Below, one piece after another: positions 41,520 to 50,381 of a stretch of 64,000 nucleotides of DNA. Numbering within the stretch: the first letter of the stretch is position 1; every line of letters starts with the position of its first letter. Source of the stretch: Sphingomonas sp. TREG-RG-20F-R18-01 (GTDB lineage: Bacteria > Pseudomonadota > Alphaproteobacteria > Sphingomonadales > Sphingomonadaceae); the NCBI RefSeq assembly GCF_022662475.1, contig NZ_JAKNQQ010000011.1, forward strand, positions 1 through 64,000. The letters are read 5' to 3'. Below the pieces are notes generated by a model that was given only the letters and a program-made list of their open reading frames with translations, ran no database searches and was not told the origin of the DNA. A program made the translations under genes and the position numbers.

Positions 41520-41561
41520 GATGATACTCCAATCTGATGTGTTGTGATGCTGGGGGAGGGG

Positions 41562-41753
41562 TCAGCCTTCGAGGCTTGCGAGTTCGTCGAACTCGGCCGA
41601 GGCGCGCTGCGCGCTGCCGCCTGCGTAGGTGACGCCGGTGCGTGGATAGAAGAACACGCGCTCGCCCTTGCGATAGGGGGTGCCGTCCGCGCTGGTGCCG
41701 GGGGATTTCGCCCGTTTCCAGTACGGGTCGCCGGTGTATCGAGTGTAAGCCAT
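41562..41753 (-). CDS. Small conserved plasmid protein
   Basis: 63 residues (MAYTRYTGDPYWKRAKSPGTSADGTPYRKGERVFFYPRTG...). Short, basic and aromatic, with a KGERVFFYPRTG segment that suggests a small SH3-like barrel. Unrecognised family. A GGAGAAAGGAC ribosome site precedes its ATG, and repeat B is just upstream, as for ardC and DUF3768. It lies 42 bp before the large ParB-like gene. Confidence 0.6.
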   Translation of the reverse strand: MAYTRYTGDPYWKRAKSPGTSADGTPYRKGERVFFYPRTGVTYAGGSAQRASAEFDELASLEG

Positions 41754-41779
41754 TGTCCTTTCTCCTTCTTTCGAGGCGC

Positions 41780-42006
41780 AGCCGGTTGCCGCTGCAACCG
41801 GATCTGCCTCTCCGGCGAGGAGCGGGATGGGGAAGGAGGAGCTAAATCGATGGCCTGGCGCGGGCAGGCCGCCCTAGCGCGGCCGACGCCTACCAGGCGT
41901 CGGGTGCCGCGCTTGGCGGACCACACGGGGCTGTCGATTTTGCTTCGGGAACGAAAGGGCAGCAGCCCTTGGTGTTCCCCGCGCCGGCGGGCCTCCGGGG
42001 GAGGGC
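41780..42006 (-). repeat. Structured upstream repeat, copy B
   Basis: Matches copy C over most of its length, including an AGCCGGTTG...CAACCGG part nearest the gene, CCGACGCC/GGCGTCGG (stem with TACCA loop), TTCGGGAACGAA, and the AAGGGC-AGCA-GCCCTT hairpin nested inside GGGAAC/GTTCCC. Upstream of the 63-residue protein gene and the large ParB-like gene. Confidence 0.65.
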
Positions 42007-42051
42007 TGCGGCGCTCTACGGGCTAAGTGCCGCGCATCGGCGCGGGGCCAT

Positions 42052-42073
42052 AGGTGTGCCACGTGGCACACCT
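42052..42073. repeat. parS-like palindrome, copy 3 (22 bp perfect)
   Basis: The 16-bp core TGTGCCACGTGGCACA with three more paired bases on each side. Intergenic, between repeat B and the end of the Abi gene. Confidence 0.6.
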
Positions 42074-42184
42074 CACGCGAGGATCGTCACCCGTATGGGC
42101 CGAGACGCCGGCACGGTGGCTCGGTCGGCGCGCATGCGCCGATAGAGCCGTGCCCGGCAGGGTCGCGCCCGCACGCCGCTTAGA

Positions 42185-43207
42185 TCAGGCCCAGATCGCT
42201 TCTGCGTCCCAGCCGGCCAAGAACCCGCCCTGGATGGGACTTGCGAACGGCATCGCCGGGAACGCTTGCCAGTGCGCCTTCATCCGTGACGGCCAGGATG
42301 TCCCGGGATTGATCCGCCTGACGAAGTAGCTGGCAACGGCTGCGGCACCATAGACACGCGTACGCCGCTCCAGGTCGCTACCGATATGCACGAGCTGCGG
42401 TGCTTCGAACGGCTTGGGCACCAGTGGCTGATTGATGATGCCTGCGTTCCACAGACGGGCATGATGCGCGCTGATGTTGCGCACGAAGGCGAGCGTCTTG
42501 ATCCAGCTCACCAGCGTGTTGGGAAGAAGGCCGTAACGCTTGGCGATGGCGGCACGATCGTTGGGATGCGCCATCTCGAGCAACCAGGATAGGGTTCCGA
42601 AATCCCATGCCTCGACCGCCATCCAGATCGGCACGGGCGGACTGTAGGTGGCGTAGAACTCCTTGATCCAGTCGTCCTTGGAGCGGGTGATCGCCCCATC
42701 GGCCTTGGCGAGCCAATTCTGGTGCCGGGTCCCCCCTCCAGGCATCGCCTGGTTGGCACGATGGGTGTCGAGAAAGGCAGGCGAGCGGTGGGCGCACGGG
42801 TCGCGTTTGCCCATGGCGTGTGCGAGATCCACGCGCAGCGCGACCTCGATCCGCTCGATCGCGTCGAGGAAGAGGAGGCGGAGCTGCTTGTCGAACAGGT
42901 AAAGATCAACCGCGTGGCGGAACTCGGCACCTGCCTGGAACTGCTCGGTGCGGATGGTCAGCGTCGCGTCGGCGGGATCGGGGACGAGCTGCTGGAACGG
43001 CTGCCAATAGGGCGTGAGGCGGCCATAGCCGATCCGCTGCAGGTGGAGGACGGCCCTGGCCTGATCGGTCACGACCAAGCCGCGCTGCATGAGAAGAGCG
43101 AGCTGGTCGGCGAAACTGAGATGGGGTTTGGTGTAGGGCGGAAGCATCCGGCCCAGATATGAAGAAGGCCGCCCCTTGATGCCAGCGGCAACAGAGGGGA
43201 CGGCCAT
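42185..43207 (-). CDS. Abi-family (AbiD/AbiF-like, Abi_2) abortive infection protein
   Basis: 340 residues from ATG 43207. LSFADQLALLMQRGLVV, LQRIGYGRLTPYWQPF, LYLFDKQLRLLFLDAIERIEVALR and WMAVEAWDFGTLSWLLEM are Abi_2 signatures. RNISAHHARLWN (Arg243...His248) is the R-x4-H of HEPN-type RNases, so it probably cleaves RNA upon phage infection. Single-gene defence unit, no partner seen. Confidence 0.85.
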   Translation of the reverse strand: MAVPSVAAGIKGRPSSYLGRMLPPYTKPHLSFADQLALLMQRGLVVTDQARAVLHLQRIGYGRLTPYWQPFQQLVPDPADATLTIRTEQFQAGAEFRHAVDLYLFDKQLRLLFLDAIERIEVALRVDLAHAMGKRDPCAHRSPAFLDTHRANQAMPGGGTRHQNWLAKADGAITRSKDDWIKEFYATYSPPVPIWMAVEAWDFGTLSWLLEMAHPNDRAAIAKRYGLLPNTLVSWIKTLAFVRNISAHHARLWNAGIINQPLVPKPFEAPQLVHIGSDLERRTRVYGAAAVASYFVRRINPGTSWPSRMKAHWQAFPAMPFASPIQGGFLAGWDAEAIWA

Positions 43208-43446
43208 GTTGCGTCCGATATATGCGTGGGCGCATGAGGATTCAATTAAAAGTTGAAAGCCGGTCAACCGCTGCTCGCGTGTCGCCCCCTTCGCCATAGG
43301 GCCGCGATCCGTGCCAGCGGATCATCGGCGCCGCAGGCGCCGGCGCCGGTCACGACAGGGAGCGGCGCGGCCCGGCCCACCCCGGCAATCGCTCCGCTAT
43401 ATGCCCTCGCCCTCCAACCCGCGCCATGGCCGGAGGGCAGGAGCGG

Positions 43447-44379
43447 TTATGCAGCTTCTTCCATTTCGACCGCGTTCTCCGCACCCATCCGGCTCAAAAG
43501 CCAGTCGGCCGCGGCCTGCGCCTGCGTGGCGGCGGTGAAGATGCATCGCTTGTCGTTGCGTAGCGCCTGTAGCCAGCTCGCCAGATAGGCGGCGTGATCC
43601 TCGCGGTCGTGGAGCTTGATGCCGATCGCGCCGCTGACGAACGCCGCCCCTAGCTCCGCGACCAGTTCCTCCCGGGCATAGTCCTCGCGCTTGGTCGAAA
43701 GCAGCGTGGGACGAGCAAGCCGATCGCAATGGCCGGTCGCGTGGCAAAGCTCGTGGGCGAGGGTCGAGTAATAGGCATCGCTGGTGTGAAAGTCGGCAAA
43801 CTCCGGCATGACGACATGATCGCCACTCGGTTGATAATAGGGCTGCGAGCCATGGTGCCGGACGGTAACGGGAACGCGCCCGAACAGTGCATCTAGTTCG
43901 GCGTCGCGCTCGTCCGGGTTGGTGGCGGTGATGATCAGCGCGGGGGTGGGATATTTCGCTTCTATGCCGTCGATCTGCTCGGCATTGAACACGGTGTAGC
44001 GCTTGAGGAACGCGACCTCCCGCTTGCCATCCTCGCCCCGCTTACCGGCCTGATCGCCCTTGGCGTCGTCCACCACGATCTTGTTGGCATACACGACCGT
44101 CGAACCCTTCTCGCCCTTGCGGACGCATCCACCGAGCGCGATGGCCTGCTTGAAGGTGAGCCAGTGCGGGGAAGCGTAGCCCTTCGTCATCGCCGCGACC
44201 CACAAGGTCAGGACATTGATCCCGCGATAGGGAACGCCGGTCGAGCGCAACGGGATGCTGGGGGCGGTACTGCCGTTCCACGATTTCGACCAAGGCCGGG
44301 TGCCCGCCTCGATCATGGCGATCATCTGGTCGGTGATTTCCTGATAGACGTCGGGACGATTGTCGGTGATCCGTGCCAT
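43447..44379 (-). CDS. ardC: ArdC-type antirestriction protein
   Basis: 310 residues from ATG 44379 with an AAAGGAAAGGA site. The N-terminal ssDNA-binding domain (DVYQEITDQMIAMIEAGTRPWSKSW, PYRGINVLTLW) is followed by a metallopeptidase-like domain with HELCH (209-213). ArdC protects incoming plasmid DNA from restriction in the recipient. Repeat C lies just upstream, consistent with special early expression. Confidence 0.9.
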   Translation of the reverse strand: MARITDNRPDVYQEITDQMIAMIEAGTRPWSKSWNGSTAPSIPLRSTGVPYRGINVLTLWVAAMTKGYASPHWLTFKQAIALGGCVRKGEKGSTVVYANKIVVDDAKGDQAGKRGEDGKREVAFLKRYTVFNAEQIDGIEAKYPTPALIITATNPDERDAELDALFGRVPVTVRHHGSQPYYQPSGDHVVMPEFADFHTSDAYYSTLAHELCHATGHCDRLARPTLLSTKREDYAREELVAELGAAFVSGAIGIKLHDREDHAAYLASWLQALRNDKRCIFTAATQAQAAADWLLSRMGAENAVEMEEAA

Positions 44380-44405
44380 GATTTTTCCTTTCCTTTGAGG
44401 CTGAA

Positions 44406-44638
44406 AGCCGGTCGCAACAGCAACCGGCTCTGCCTTTCCGGCGAGGAACGGGATGGGGAGGGAGGGCGAGAATCTGACCACTGGCGCGGGCGAGCCGCAT
44501 TAGCGCGGCCGACGCCTACGGGGCGTCGGGTGCCGCGCTTTGCGGATTACTCGGGTGGTCTGATTGTCGTTCGGGAACGAAAGGGCAGCCGCCCTTGGTG
44601 TTCCCCGCGCTGCTTGGCCTCCGGGGGGAGGGCAGCGG
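44406..44638 (-). repeat. Structured upstream repeat, copy C
   Basis: Upstream of ardC. Contains CCGACGCC-TACGG-GGCGTCGG, TCGTTCGGGAACGA (44567-44580), AAGGGC-AGCC-GCCCTT nested in GGGAAC/GTTCCC, and the CCGGCGAGGAACGGGATGGG block. Reads without an open frame of coding quality. The strongest member of the three-copy family because it adjoins an antirestriction gene. Confidence 0.65.
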
Positions 44639-44784
44639 GGCTAACGGATCTGCGTCGCGCCGTAGGCGGGACTCTACCCGCACTTAGCTCAGTGCGGTCA
44701 AGACTGGCGTCACCTACGGCCAGGTGGCTATGAGAGTAACGCCATCCGGCAACATATATCGATCAGGATCAGGACCAAGCGGGA

Positions 44785-45843
44785 ATGGCGCGACTCTCAA
44801 AGGCAACCCTGCTTCGGAATATGGTCGGCGCGCTGGCATCAGCCGGATGGCAGGTTGAGGTTCTGAGCGAGCGCAACGTCCATCCTATGCTCGTCGTGAT
44901 TCGTCGTGACGATATCGTCCATCGGCTACGCATCTACATCTGGAACCTAACCCATGGCGGCGGCGCAGCACGGCCAAAGCATGAGTATCGCATCCAAGTT
45001 ACCAGCGGGGTAACTCGGTTCGAGCAAATGACCGGCGAACATACGCTGATCTTGGGATGGAGCGAGGAGTTCGGCGTCTTCGCAGCGTTCGACTTTGACC
45101 GTCACGCCCAACCGCTCGGGTCGTCGCCCTCGCTACAAATCAGCAGCGCGGCGCTACAAACGGGTCAAGAACAAGGAATAGCGGCGCGCGAGAAGGGCAA
45201 CAGAGAAATCGCTATAGCGGCGCGATCTGAGTTTATGAGCGATTACATTGAGCATCGTGCATTATTACATAACGCCGCTCAGGCTCAGCAGATCGTCGAT
45301 CGCATCCGCGCCGATCACTTCGCGGTGTCGAAAGATAATCCTCTTACAGCCCAGTTCGACGCGACACTTGCCAAGATATCGGCCGGGAAGTCTGAAAGGC
45401 TTGGGTCGAGAGAAGAAAGCGAACAGCGGAACGTCGTAATAGAACGCTTGGATCGGCTGGAGAAAGAACTTGATATCCTTCGTCAGCGCCCAGGAATGAT
45501 GGGTCATAATCAGCCTCCCGAAGATCAGCAGATTGAAGATGAGACAGCGCTCATCGCAGCGTCCCGTGACATCAGAGACGAGCTTCAAAAGGACCAGCCA
45601 TCGGTACGTAGAGTAGCTGAAAAGGGCCGATTTCTCGCACGTGTCGCCGGGCTTTGGCGAAAGGCAAAAAGTGAAGGCAAGAAGGCTGCCGGAGTAGCCG
45701 TCGAGAAGGTCCGCGAGCGCGCCGTTGAGGCGACGATCGGAACGGCCGTAACCGGCGGGACCTTGCTCCACAACGAGATCGGGACCACGCTCCATGCGGC
45801 AGCTTCAAGCGTGGCAACATGGCTGAATTTGATTTTCGGCTGA
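44785..45843 (+). CDS. Unrecognised first gene of the McrBC-like locus
   Basis: 352 residues. The N-terminal about 120 residues (GWQVEVLSERNVHPMLVVIRR, HEYRIQVTSG, TLILGWSEEFGVFAAFDFDRH, SPSLQI, GIAAREKGNREIAIAAR) recall the N-terminal domain of HNH-type restriction proteins, but no HNH or PD-(D/E)XK motif is visible. A coiled-coil segment (residues about 210-240) and an Ala/Gly-rich hydrophobic C terminus (ATIGTAVTGGTLLH...) follow. Could be a modified-DNA reader or membrane-acting effector of the neighbouring McrB-like system. Ends 40 bp before the McrB-like gene. Confidence 0.5.
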   Translation: MARLSKATLLRNMVGALASAGWQVEVLSERNVHPMLVVIRRDDIVHRLRIYIWNLTHGGGAARPKHEYRIQVTSGVTRFEQMTGEHTLILGWSEEFGVFAAFDFDRHAQPLGSSPSLQISSAALQTGQEQGIAAREKGNREIAIAARSEFMSDYIEHRALLHNAAQAQQIVDRIRADHFAVSKDNPLTAQFDATLAKISAGKSERLGSREESEQRNVVIERLDRLEKELDILRQRPGMMGHNQPPEDQQIEDETALIAASRDIRDELQKDQPSVRRVAEKGRFLARVAGLWRKAKSEGKKAAGVAVEKVRERAVEATIGTAVTGGTLLHNEIGTTLHAAASSVATWLNLIFG

Positions 45844-45883
45844 GCGATCCGCAAAAGCCTATCACTATAATTATGAGGCCAGC

Positions 45884-47620
45884 GTGGCATACGAGACCGA
45901 CTTCTATTCTTGGTTCAGTACCTTCCTCAAAGACGAGGGCCTGCAATTCTCGAAGTCTGGCTTTAAAGGCGGCAGTTCGCTCGGCAAACATGAGATTGAC
46001 GAGGAAGAGGGCAACTGGAGCAATATGAACTACAGTGGCGGCAAGCCGCCGCGCTGGCTCTTCCAAGTCAATGCAACAAGCGACCCGATTAAGGCCCGTT
46101 ACCCAGACAAGGTCGACGTCATTGGTCTTGGCGGATCGAATACCGCACAAGGAGATAAGGCAGGACTCGCGGTTCGGGTACTCCCCCTTATCAAAAGCGA
46201 CGCTGGCTACGAGCCGCGACCCGAATTTGAAGCAAATGCGATCTTCGTTTTCCATGGTGCGCTCAGCGCAGGATCATCGTCCGACTCGTTCAGCTTCAAC
46301 CGGAAAACGGGCGAATTGTATCGAATGGGAGAACCGCAGCCCTATATTTTTGCGGCACTTCTCGGCATCCACGAGCCTGCCGAATACATCGAAGTGGATA
46401 CTGACGGAGAGACACATCAGCTTCTTTACGAAGCCATGATGGACGCAATCAGCGCCGCGGTGTCAGTGCGGTTCAAAGGAGACGATCTTCATCCAATCGA
46501 GTTCTTTGACCTGGCCGATGAAGACGGCTTGGAACGCCTCAAGGACGCTGTCGAACTTGCATGGCAATCAGCCGGCCCGGCTACGCCTCCATCGACTGAA
46601 AATGGGGATAACGTGGCGACCGATCCTTACGATGTTGACGAGCCCGTTGACCTGAGCGCCATTACCATCCCTGAAGATGGCGATCTGCTCGGCATCGATC
46701 CAGCGGTTTATCGGCAGATCAACGCCGCTTTGCGCTCTGGCAAACAGCACCTCATGTTTTACGGGCCGCCAGGCACTGGGAAAACCTCCATCGCGAGATG
46801 GGTTGCCTCGTCTCTCTCACAGGAATGGACATTGATCACCGGCTCGGCCGATTGGTCGTCTCAAGACATCATAGGTGGTTATCAACCTATCGGTGGAGGT
46901 GAGATCGGGTTCGTGCCTGGCGTGCTGCTCAAAGCGTTCGATCAGCCTCTCATCATCGATGAGCTCAATCGCTGTGACATCGACAAGGTACTTGGTCCGT
47001 TGTTTACGGTGCTCAGCGGCCAAGAGAGTACACTTCCCTATCGGGTTGATGTGTCAGACAAGGATAGCCCGCAGTATTCGATATTGCCCCGTCCTGCAAC
47101 ATCGGTTGAAAGCTACCAATTTGCGCCGTCTCACGATTGGCGACTGATTGCTACTATTAACTCCATCGACAAAGCAGCGTTATACCAAATGAGTTACGCA
47201 CTAACTCGGCGGTTTGGCTGGATATTCGTTGACGTTCCAGCCGATCTTACTGGCTTTGTCCGCGCATATATTCAAAAGACGGACCTTGCAAAGCCTGGTT
47301 CGACAGATGCCAGCTGCCCGTTGGGAGAAATCTGGACGGGGGTCAACGCCGTGCGTGTGATCGGCCCCGCGCCGATCATAGACATGATCAAGGCTATGAT
47401 TTCGCTAGATCCTGACATCGACTTTATGACCCTTCCTAGCTCCGATCAGGTAGTTACCTACATCGACGCCATAAGCATGTTCATCCTGCCGATGTTGGAT
47501 GGAATCCTCGCGCAAGAAGCGGAACAGATCGCTACCGCGATCATCAACGCATTAGGGGTCGAGCCAACCGAAGCCGCGGCCGAACTGATTGAGCGTCTGA
47601 TGCGGGGTGCTGCTGTATAA
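45884..47620 (+). CDS. McrB-like AAA+ NTPase
   Basis: 578 residues. The C-terminal half is an AAA+ motor: Walker A GPPGTGKTS (294-302) and Walker B PLIIDELNRCDIDKVLG, whose IIDE(L/I)NR...K form is typical of McrB, the GTP-driven translocase of type IV restriction. The N-terminal 240 residues are an unfamiliar DNA-recognition-like domain with KPPRWLFQVNATSDP. The stop overlaps the start of the nuclease gene by one base, as mcrB and mcrC usually do. Confidence 0.83.
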   Translation: MAYETDFYSWFSTFLKDEGLQFSKSGFKGGSSLGKHEIDEEEGNWSNMNYSGGKPPRWLFQVNATSDPIKARYPDKVDVIGLGGSNTAQGDKAGLAVRVLPLIKSDAGYEPRPEFEANAIFVFHGALSAGSSSDSFSFNRKTGELYRMGEPQPYIFAALLGIHEPAEYIEVDTDGETHQLLYEAMMDAISAAVSVRFKGDDLHPIEFFDLADEDGLERLKDAVELAWQSAGPATPPSTENGDNVATDPYDVDEPVDLSAITIPEDGDLLGIDPAVYRQINAALRSGKQHLMFYGPPGTGKTSIARWVASSLSQEWTLITGSADWSSQDIIGGYQPIGGGEIGFVPGVLLKAFDQPLIIDELNRCDIDKVLGPLFTVLSGQESTLPYRVDVSDKDSPQYSILPRPATSVESYQFAPSHDWRLIATINSIDKAALYQMSYALTRRFGWIFVDVPADLTGFVRAYIQKTDLAKPGSTDASCPLGEIWTGVNAVRVIGPAPIIDMIKAMISLDPDIDFMTLPSSDQVVTYIDAISMFILPMLDGILAQEAEQIATAIINALGVEPTEAAAELIERLMRGAAV

Positions 47621-48921
47621 TGGCGGCCGACCCTGGCGAGGTCACGGATTACATTAGCGGACTGCTTTTGCGGTATTTCAAGCCTGCGATCGGCGCTGGC
47701 GTGTCTAAGCCAAAGCTGACGTTCGCGCGTGATCGAGATCTGCTGCTCCTGTATTGGAGTATATCGCCGACAGTTCGGGCATTATGCACATACGTGATAA
47801 CTCATCGTCATGAGACGGCGAGCTTCCTCACCACGCGCCGTCGCTTTGATAACGCCGCAATTCGTGGCCGAATTGATGCGAGAGCAACAGTCACTGAGCG
47901 ACTGGTGTCAGGCGACTCAGCGCGTCACGTTTTCCACGAGCCCGTTCGATCCGTGTCGACCGGCCCGAATTACGTGCTTGCTTGGGTAATCCGGCAGGCG
48001 GTTCAGATATCCGATCGCTTCCTAGCCATGCTCCCCATCAGTGCAAGCTACCGCAGCCATGTTGAGACCTCCGTGAGCGACCTCGGGGCTGTCAAGCGGA
48101 TCGAGGCTCTCCGGGCAATCATGAGCGAAATTCACGTCAGTAGACGACCATCGGCTCAGGCGCTCCGGGAAGCGGCTCGATCGCGGAAGCAGACATATGT
48201 TCTAGCATACCGAGCATATCAGGAATTGATCGCGATCGAAGCCGGTGACGCTTCAGCGATCGAGCGGCTGCTCGGTGCGACGCTATTAGCCCCAGCCGAA
48301 ACCTGGCGCCGGTTCGAACTTGCGGTAGGACTAGCGATTGCAAGCGCGCTGGAAACAGCCTTGTCGATGCCGCTCGAACTTAGCTTACTTGCATCCGACA
48401 CTGGGAAACCGATAGCCACGGTGGGTCGGCTTGAGGTCTTCTGGCAAGCCAAGACTGACTTCCACGTCTACCCTGTCCTTGAGCCTAGCGAGAACGTCTC
48501 AAAACAAATGCTTGCACAATACGGGATGAGGTATGACTCCGACAGACCAGATTTGGTCGTGGTCGATACCAACGCTGCAGAAGTATTAGCAGTAGTAGAG
48601 GCAAAGTTCTTTACTGTTGAAGGCGAAGACGCGCGAGACCGATTGCGCGAGGCTCTTCATCAGGTTGTTCGCTACGCCCGCGCGTACCGAACCGACATGG
48701 TCGATGTTCAGTCGCTCTTATCGACGTCCGTTATCGCTTTAGCGAACAAGCCTACTTTACCCGATGACGAGGGCATGATCGCGCCAGTCGTCATCGGGTT
48801 CGACGACGTCCTTAGCCCGCGGCGGCTCGTCGCTTGGGCGAAGCAGTGGGAGGCGCCTTCGCTGGCACAGGCGCCTTCGCTGCCACAGGCGCCTTCACTG
48901 CCGCCTTCTTCCCTGATTTGA
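47620..48921 (+). CDS. McrC-like PD-(D/E)XK nuclease subunit
   Basis: 433 residues, mostly helical, with a C-terminal nuclease core: Asp311 in RPDLVVVD and Glu327-Ala-Lys329 in VLAVVEAKFF, the D...E-x-K pattern of McrC-type nucleases. Coupled to the McrB-like gene. The C-terminal tail is a Pro/Ser/Ala repeat (EAPSLAQAPSLPQAPSLPP) encoded by three 18-bp repeats that overlap the methyltransferase gene on the other strand. Confidence 0.8.
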   Translation: MAADPGEVTDYISGLLLRYFKPAIGAGVSKPKLTFARDRDLLLLYWSISPTVRALCTYVITHRHETASFLTTRRRFDNAAIRGRIDARATVTERLVSGDSARHVFHEPVRSVSTGPNYVLAWVIRQAVQISDRFLAMLPISASYRSHVETSVSDLGAVKRIEALRAIMSEIHVSRRPSAQALREAARSRKQTYVLAYRAYQELIAIEAGDASAIERLLGATLLAPAETWRRFELAVGLAIASALETALSMPLELSLLASDTGKPIATVGRLEVFWQAKTDFHVYPVLEPSENVSKQMLAQYGMRYDSDRPDLVVVDTNAAEVLAVVEAKFFTVEGEDARDRLREALHQVVRYARAYRTDMVDVQSLLSTSVIALANKPTLPDDEGMIAPVVIGFDDVLSPRRLVAWAKQWEAPSLAQAPSLPQAPSLPPSSLI

Positions 48922-50125
48922 TCTCCGGCGGACGGGTCTGCCCGCCATTCTCGAACAGATTTACCTGGTCGTCGTCGATTGGAACCGCACAGGGCTGATG
49001 AATCGTATATGGGACACTACGGTCACGAGGTAGCGGGGGTGCGGAGGGTGAGAACCGGGCTACCGCGCCCTTCAGATAATCCTCTGATAACTCCGTGCAC
49101 ACCCACTTGCGTTTCAGGGTTTCTGCCACCGCACCCGTAACGCATGACCCGCCAAAGGGGTCGACTACTAAATCACCAGGGTTTGTTAGAAATCGAATAA
49201 AATATTCTGGAAGTTGAGAAGGAAATCTAGCCGGGTGAATGTCCAAATCTTTCTCCCTGCAAAAGTCCTGATACGATCCGTTCGACTCCGTGTTAGCAAT
49301 GGCAAGAAGGTTAGGCGGCACCGATCCGCCGTTATCCTTGCTAAATTTGTCCGAGATAAAGTGACCTGATGGACGGAGTTTCGAGGTGTATCCATCGCGC
49401 AGAAGGCCCTTCATCGAAGCACTGTACGGTGCGAGGATCCGCCTGTTGCTTGCTTTCGGCCACGGCGTTAGCGACAGCCACCATACGGTATTAACCGCAT
49501 CTTTGACCCGGACTCGACGCACGTTCACCCATTCCGCAGGAGTAGGGAGCTTTGACGGGTTCCACCAGTAATGCTCTTGGCAAAGATGGAAGCCAAACTC
49601 TTCACAAAGCATGATCAGCAATTTAAAGTGATAAAGGCTTCGCGTTGGCTGCCCTGGCTTCCAGGCACCGCCAATATCAATGACTAGGCTGCCGTTGTCC
49701 TTTAGAATCCTTCGGAACCCAGCAGCGAACGGCCTGAACCATTCGCAATACTGCTCGGCATCCTCATTGCCATAGCTTTTCTTTCTAACCAGCCCGAAGG
49801 GTGGGGACGTCATTATAAGGTCGACGCTTTTGGGTTTGGCAACACTGTGGAGATAGGAAAGAGCGTTACCATGAAGCATCGACCCGTACTCGGTCCGTTT
49901 GAACTCCCGCACCATCGAGGCAGGATAATCCGCGGCCGTTTCGGCTTCGAGGGTCCCGGGCAACAGTGCGCGGTTCGTCTGGGTATGAAGGTGACGGACG
50001 TAGTCGCTGATCGTGTCAAAGCCTAGGTCAGTCGCTGCGCGGGTCATAGCGTCGCGTTCATCGGCGGTGAGGCGGACCGTGGTCGTTTTATCCCGTGGGT
50101 TCTCGGCTTTGGGGCGGGACATCAA
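48812..50125 (-). CDS. SPPF-type DNA methyltransferase with RHH-like N terminus
   Basis: 437 residues. Catalytic motif IV is TSPPFG (106-111) and the SAM motif I is DPFGGSCVTG (322-331), the beta-class order seen in N4-cytosine or N6-adenine enzymes. The first 50 residues (TTTVRLTADERDAMTRAATDLGFDTISDYVRHL) look like an RHH DNA-binding domain. The tail is an AAVKAPVAAKAPVPAKAP repeat. Convergent with the McrC-like gene and overlapping it by 110 bp; likely protects the host DNA from that system. Confidence 0.87.
   Translation of the reverse strand: MMSRPKAENPRDKTTTVRLTADERDAMTRAATDLGFDTISDYVRHLHTQTNRALLPGTLEAETAADYPASMVREFKRTEYGSMLHGNALSYLHSVAKPKSVDLIMTSPPFGLVRKKSYGNEDAEQYCEWFRPFAAGFRRILKDNGSLVIDIGGAWKPGQPTRSLYHFKLLIMLCEEFGFHLCQEHYWWNPSKLPTPAEWVNVRRVRVKDAVNTVWWLSLTPWPKASNRRILAPYSASMKGLLRDGYTSKLRPSGHFISDKFSKDNGGSVPPNLLAIANTESNGSYQDFCREKDLDIHPARFPSQLPEYFIRFLTNPGDLVVDPFGGSCVTGAVAETLKRKWVCTELSEDYLKGAVARFSPSAPPLPRDRSVPYTIHQPCAVPIDDDQVNLFENGGQTRPPEIKSGKKAAVKAPVAAKAPVPAKAPPTASPKRRAAAG
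48852..48905. repeat. Three 18-bp tandem repeats in overlapping coding ends
   Basis: GGCGCCTTCGCTGGCACA repeated at 48852, 48870 and 48888 with 1-4 changes. Read on the plus strand it gives APSLAQ/APSLPQ; on the minus strand it gives Ala/Lys/Pro repeats of the methyltransferase tail. Copy-number change would alter both proteins without breaking either frame. Confidence 0.8.
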
Positions 50126-50240
50126 GCATTCCTTATTGCAACACGCTTACTCCCTAGCTCACGGGTTTTCGCGTTACAACATGGAATGATCTCCGTTCGG
50201 CGCATCTTGCTGATTGGAGATATTAGCGTCGTATCTTGAC

Positions 50241-50254
50241 GTGCCACGTGGCAC
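50241..50254. repeat. parS-like palindrome, copy 4 (14 bp perfect)
   Basis: GTGCCACGTGGCAC, the same core with one changed outer base (C for T at 50240). Intergenic, between the methyltransferase start and the thermonuclease end. Confidence 0.5.
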
Positions 50255-50381
50255 ACCTTCTGATGATCGCCCCAAGGTGGGCAGCATCAGCCTAGCCGTT
50301 CGTCACCCGGATTGGGAAAACCTGCGAGCGGGATCTCGCGGCGCCGCGTGCCCGAGCCGCAGAGGCCGAAGGCAGCCCTGC

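Noticed and set aside
39645..41537. 630-residue plus-strand open frame
   Set aside because: Exact antisense of the large ParB-like gene; His/Gly/Val-rich shadow without domains.
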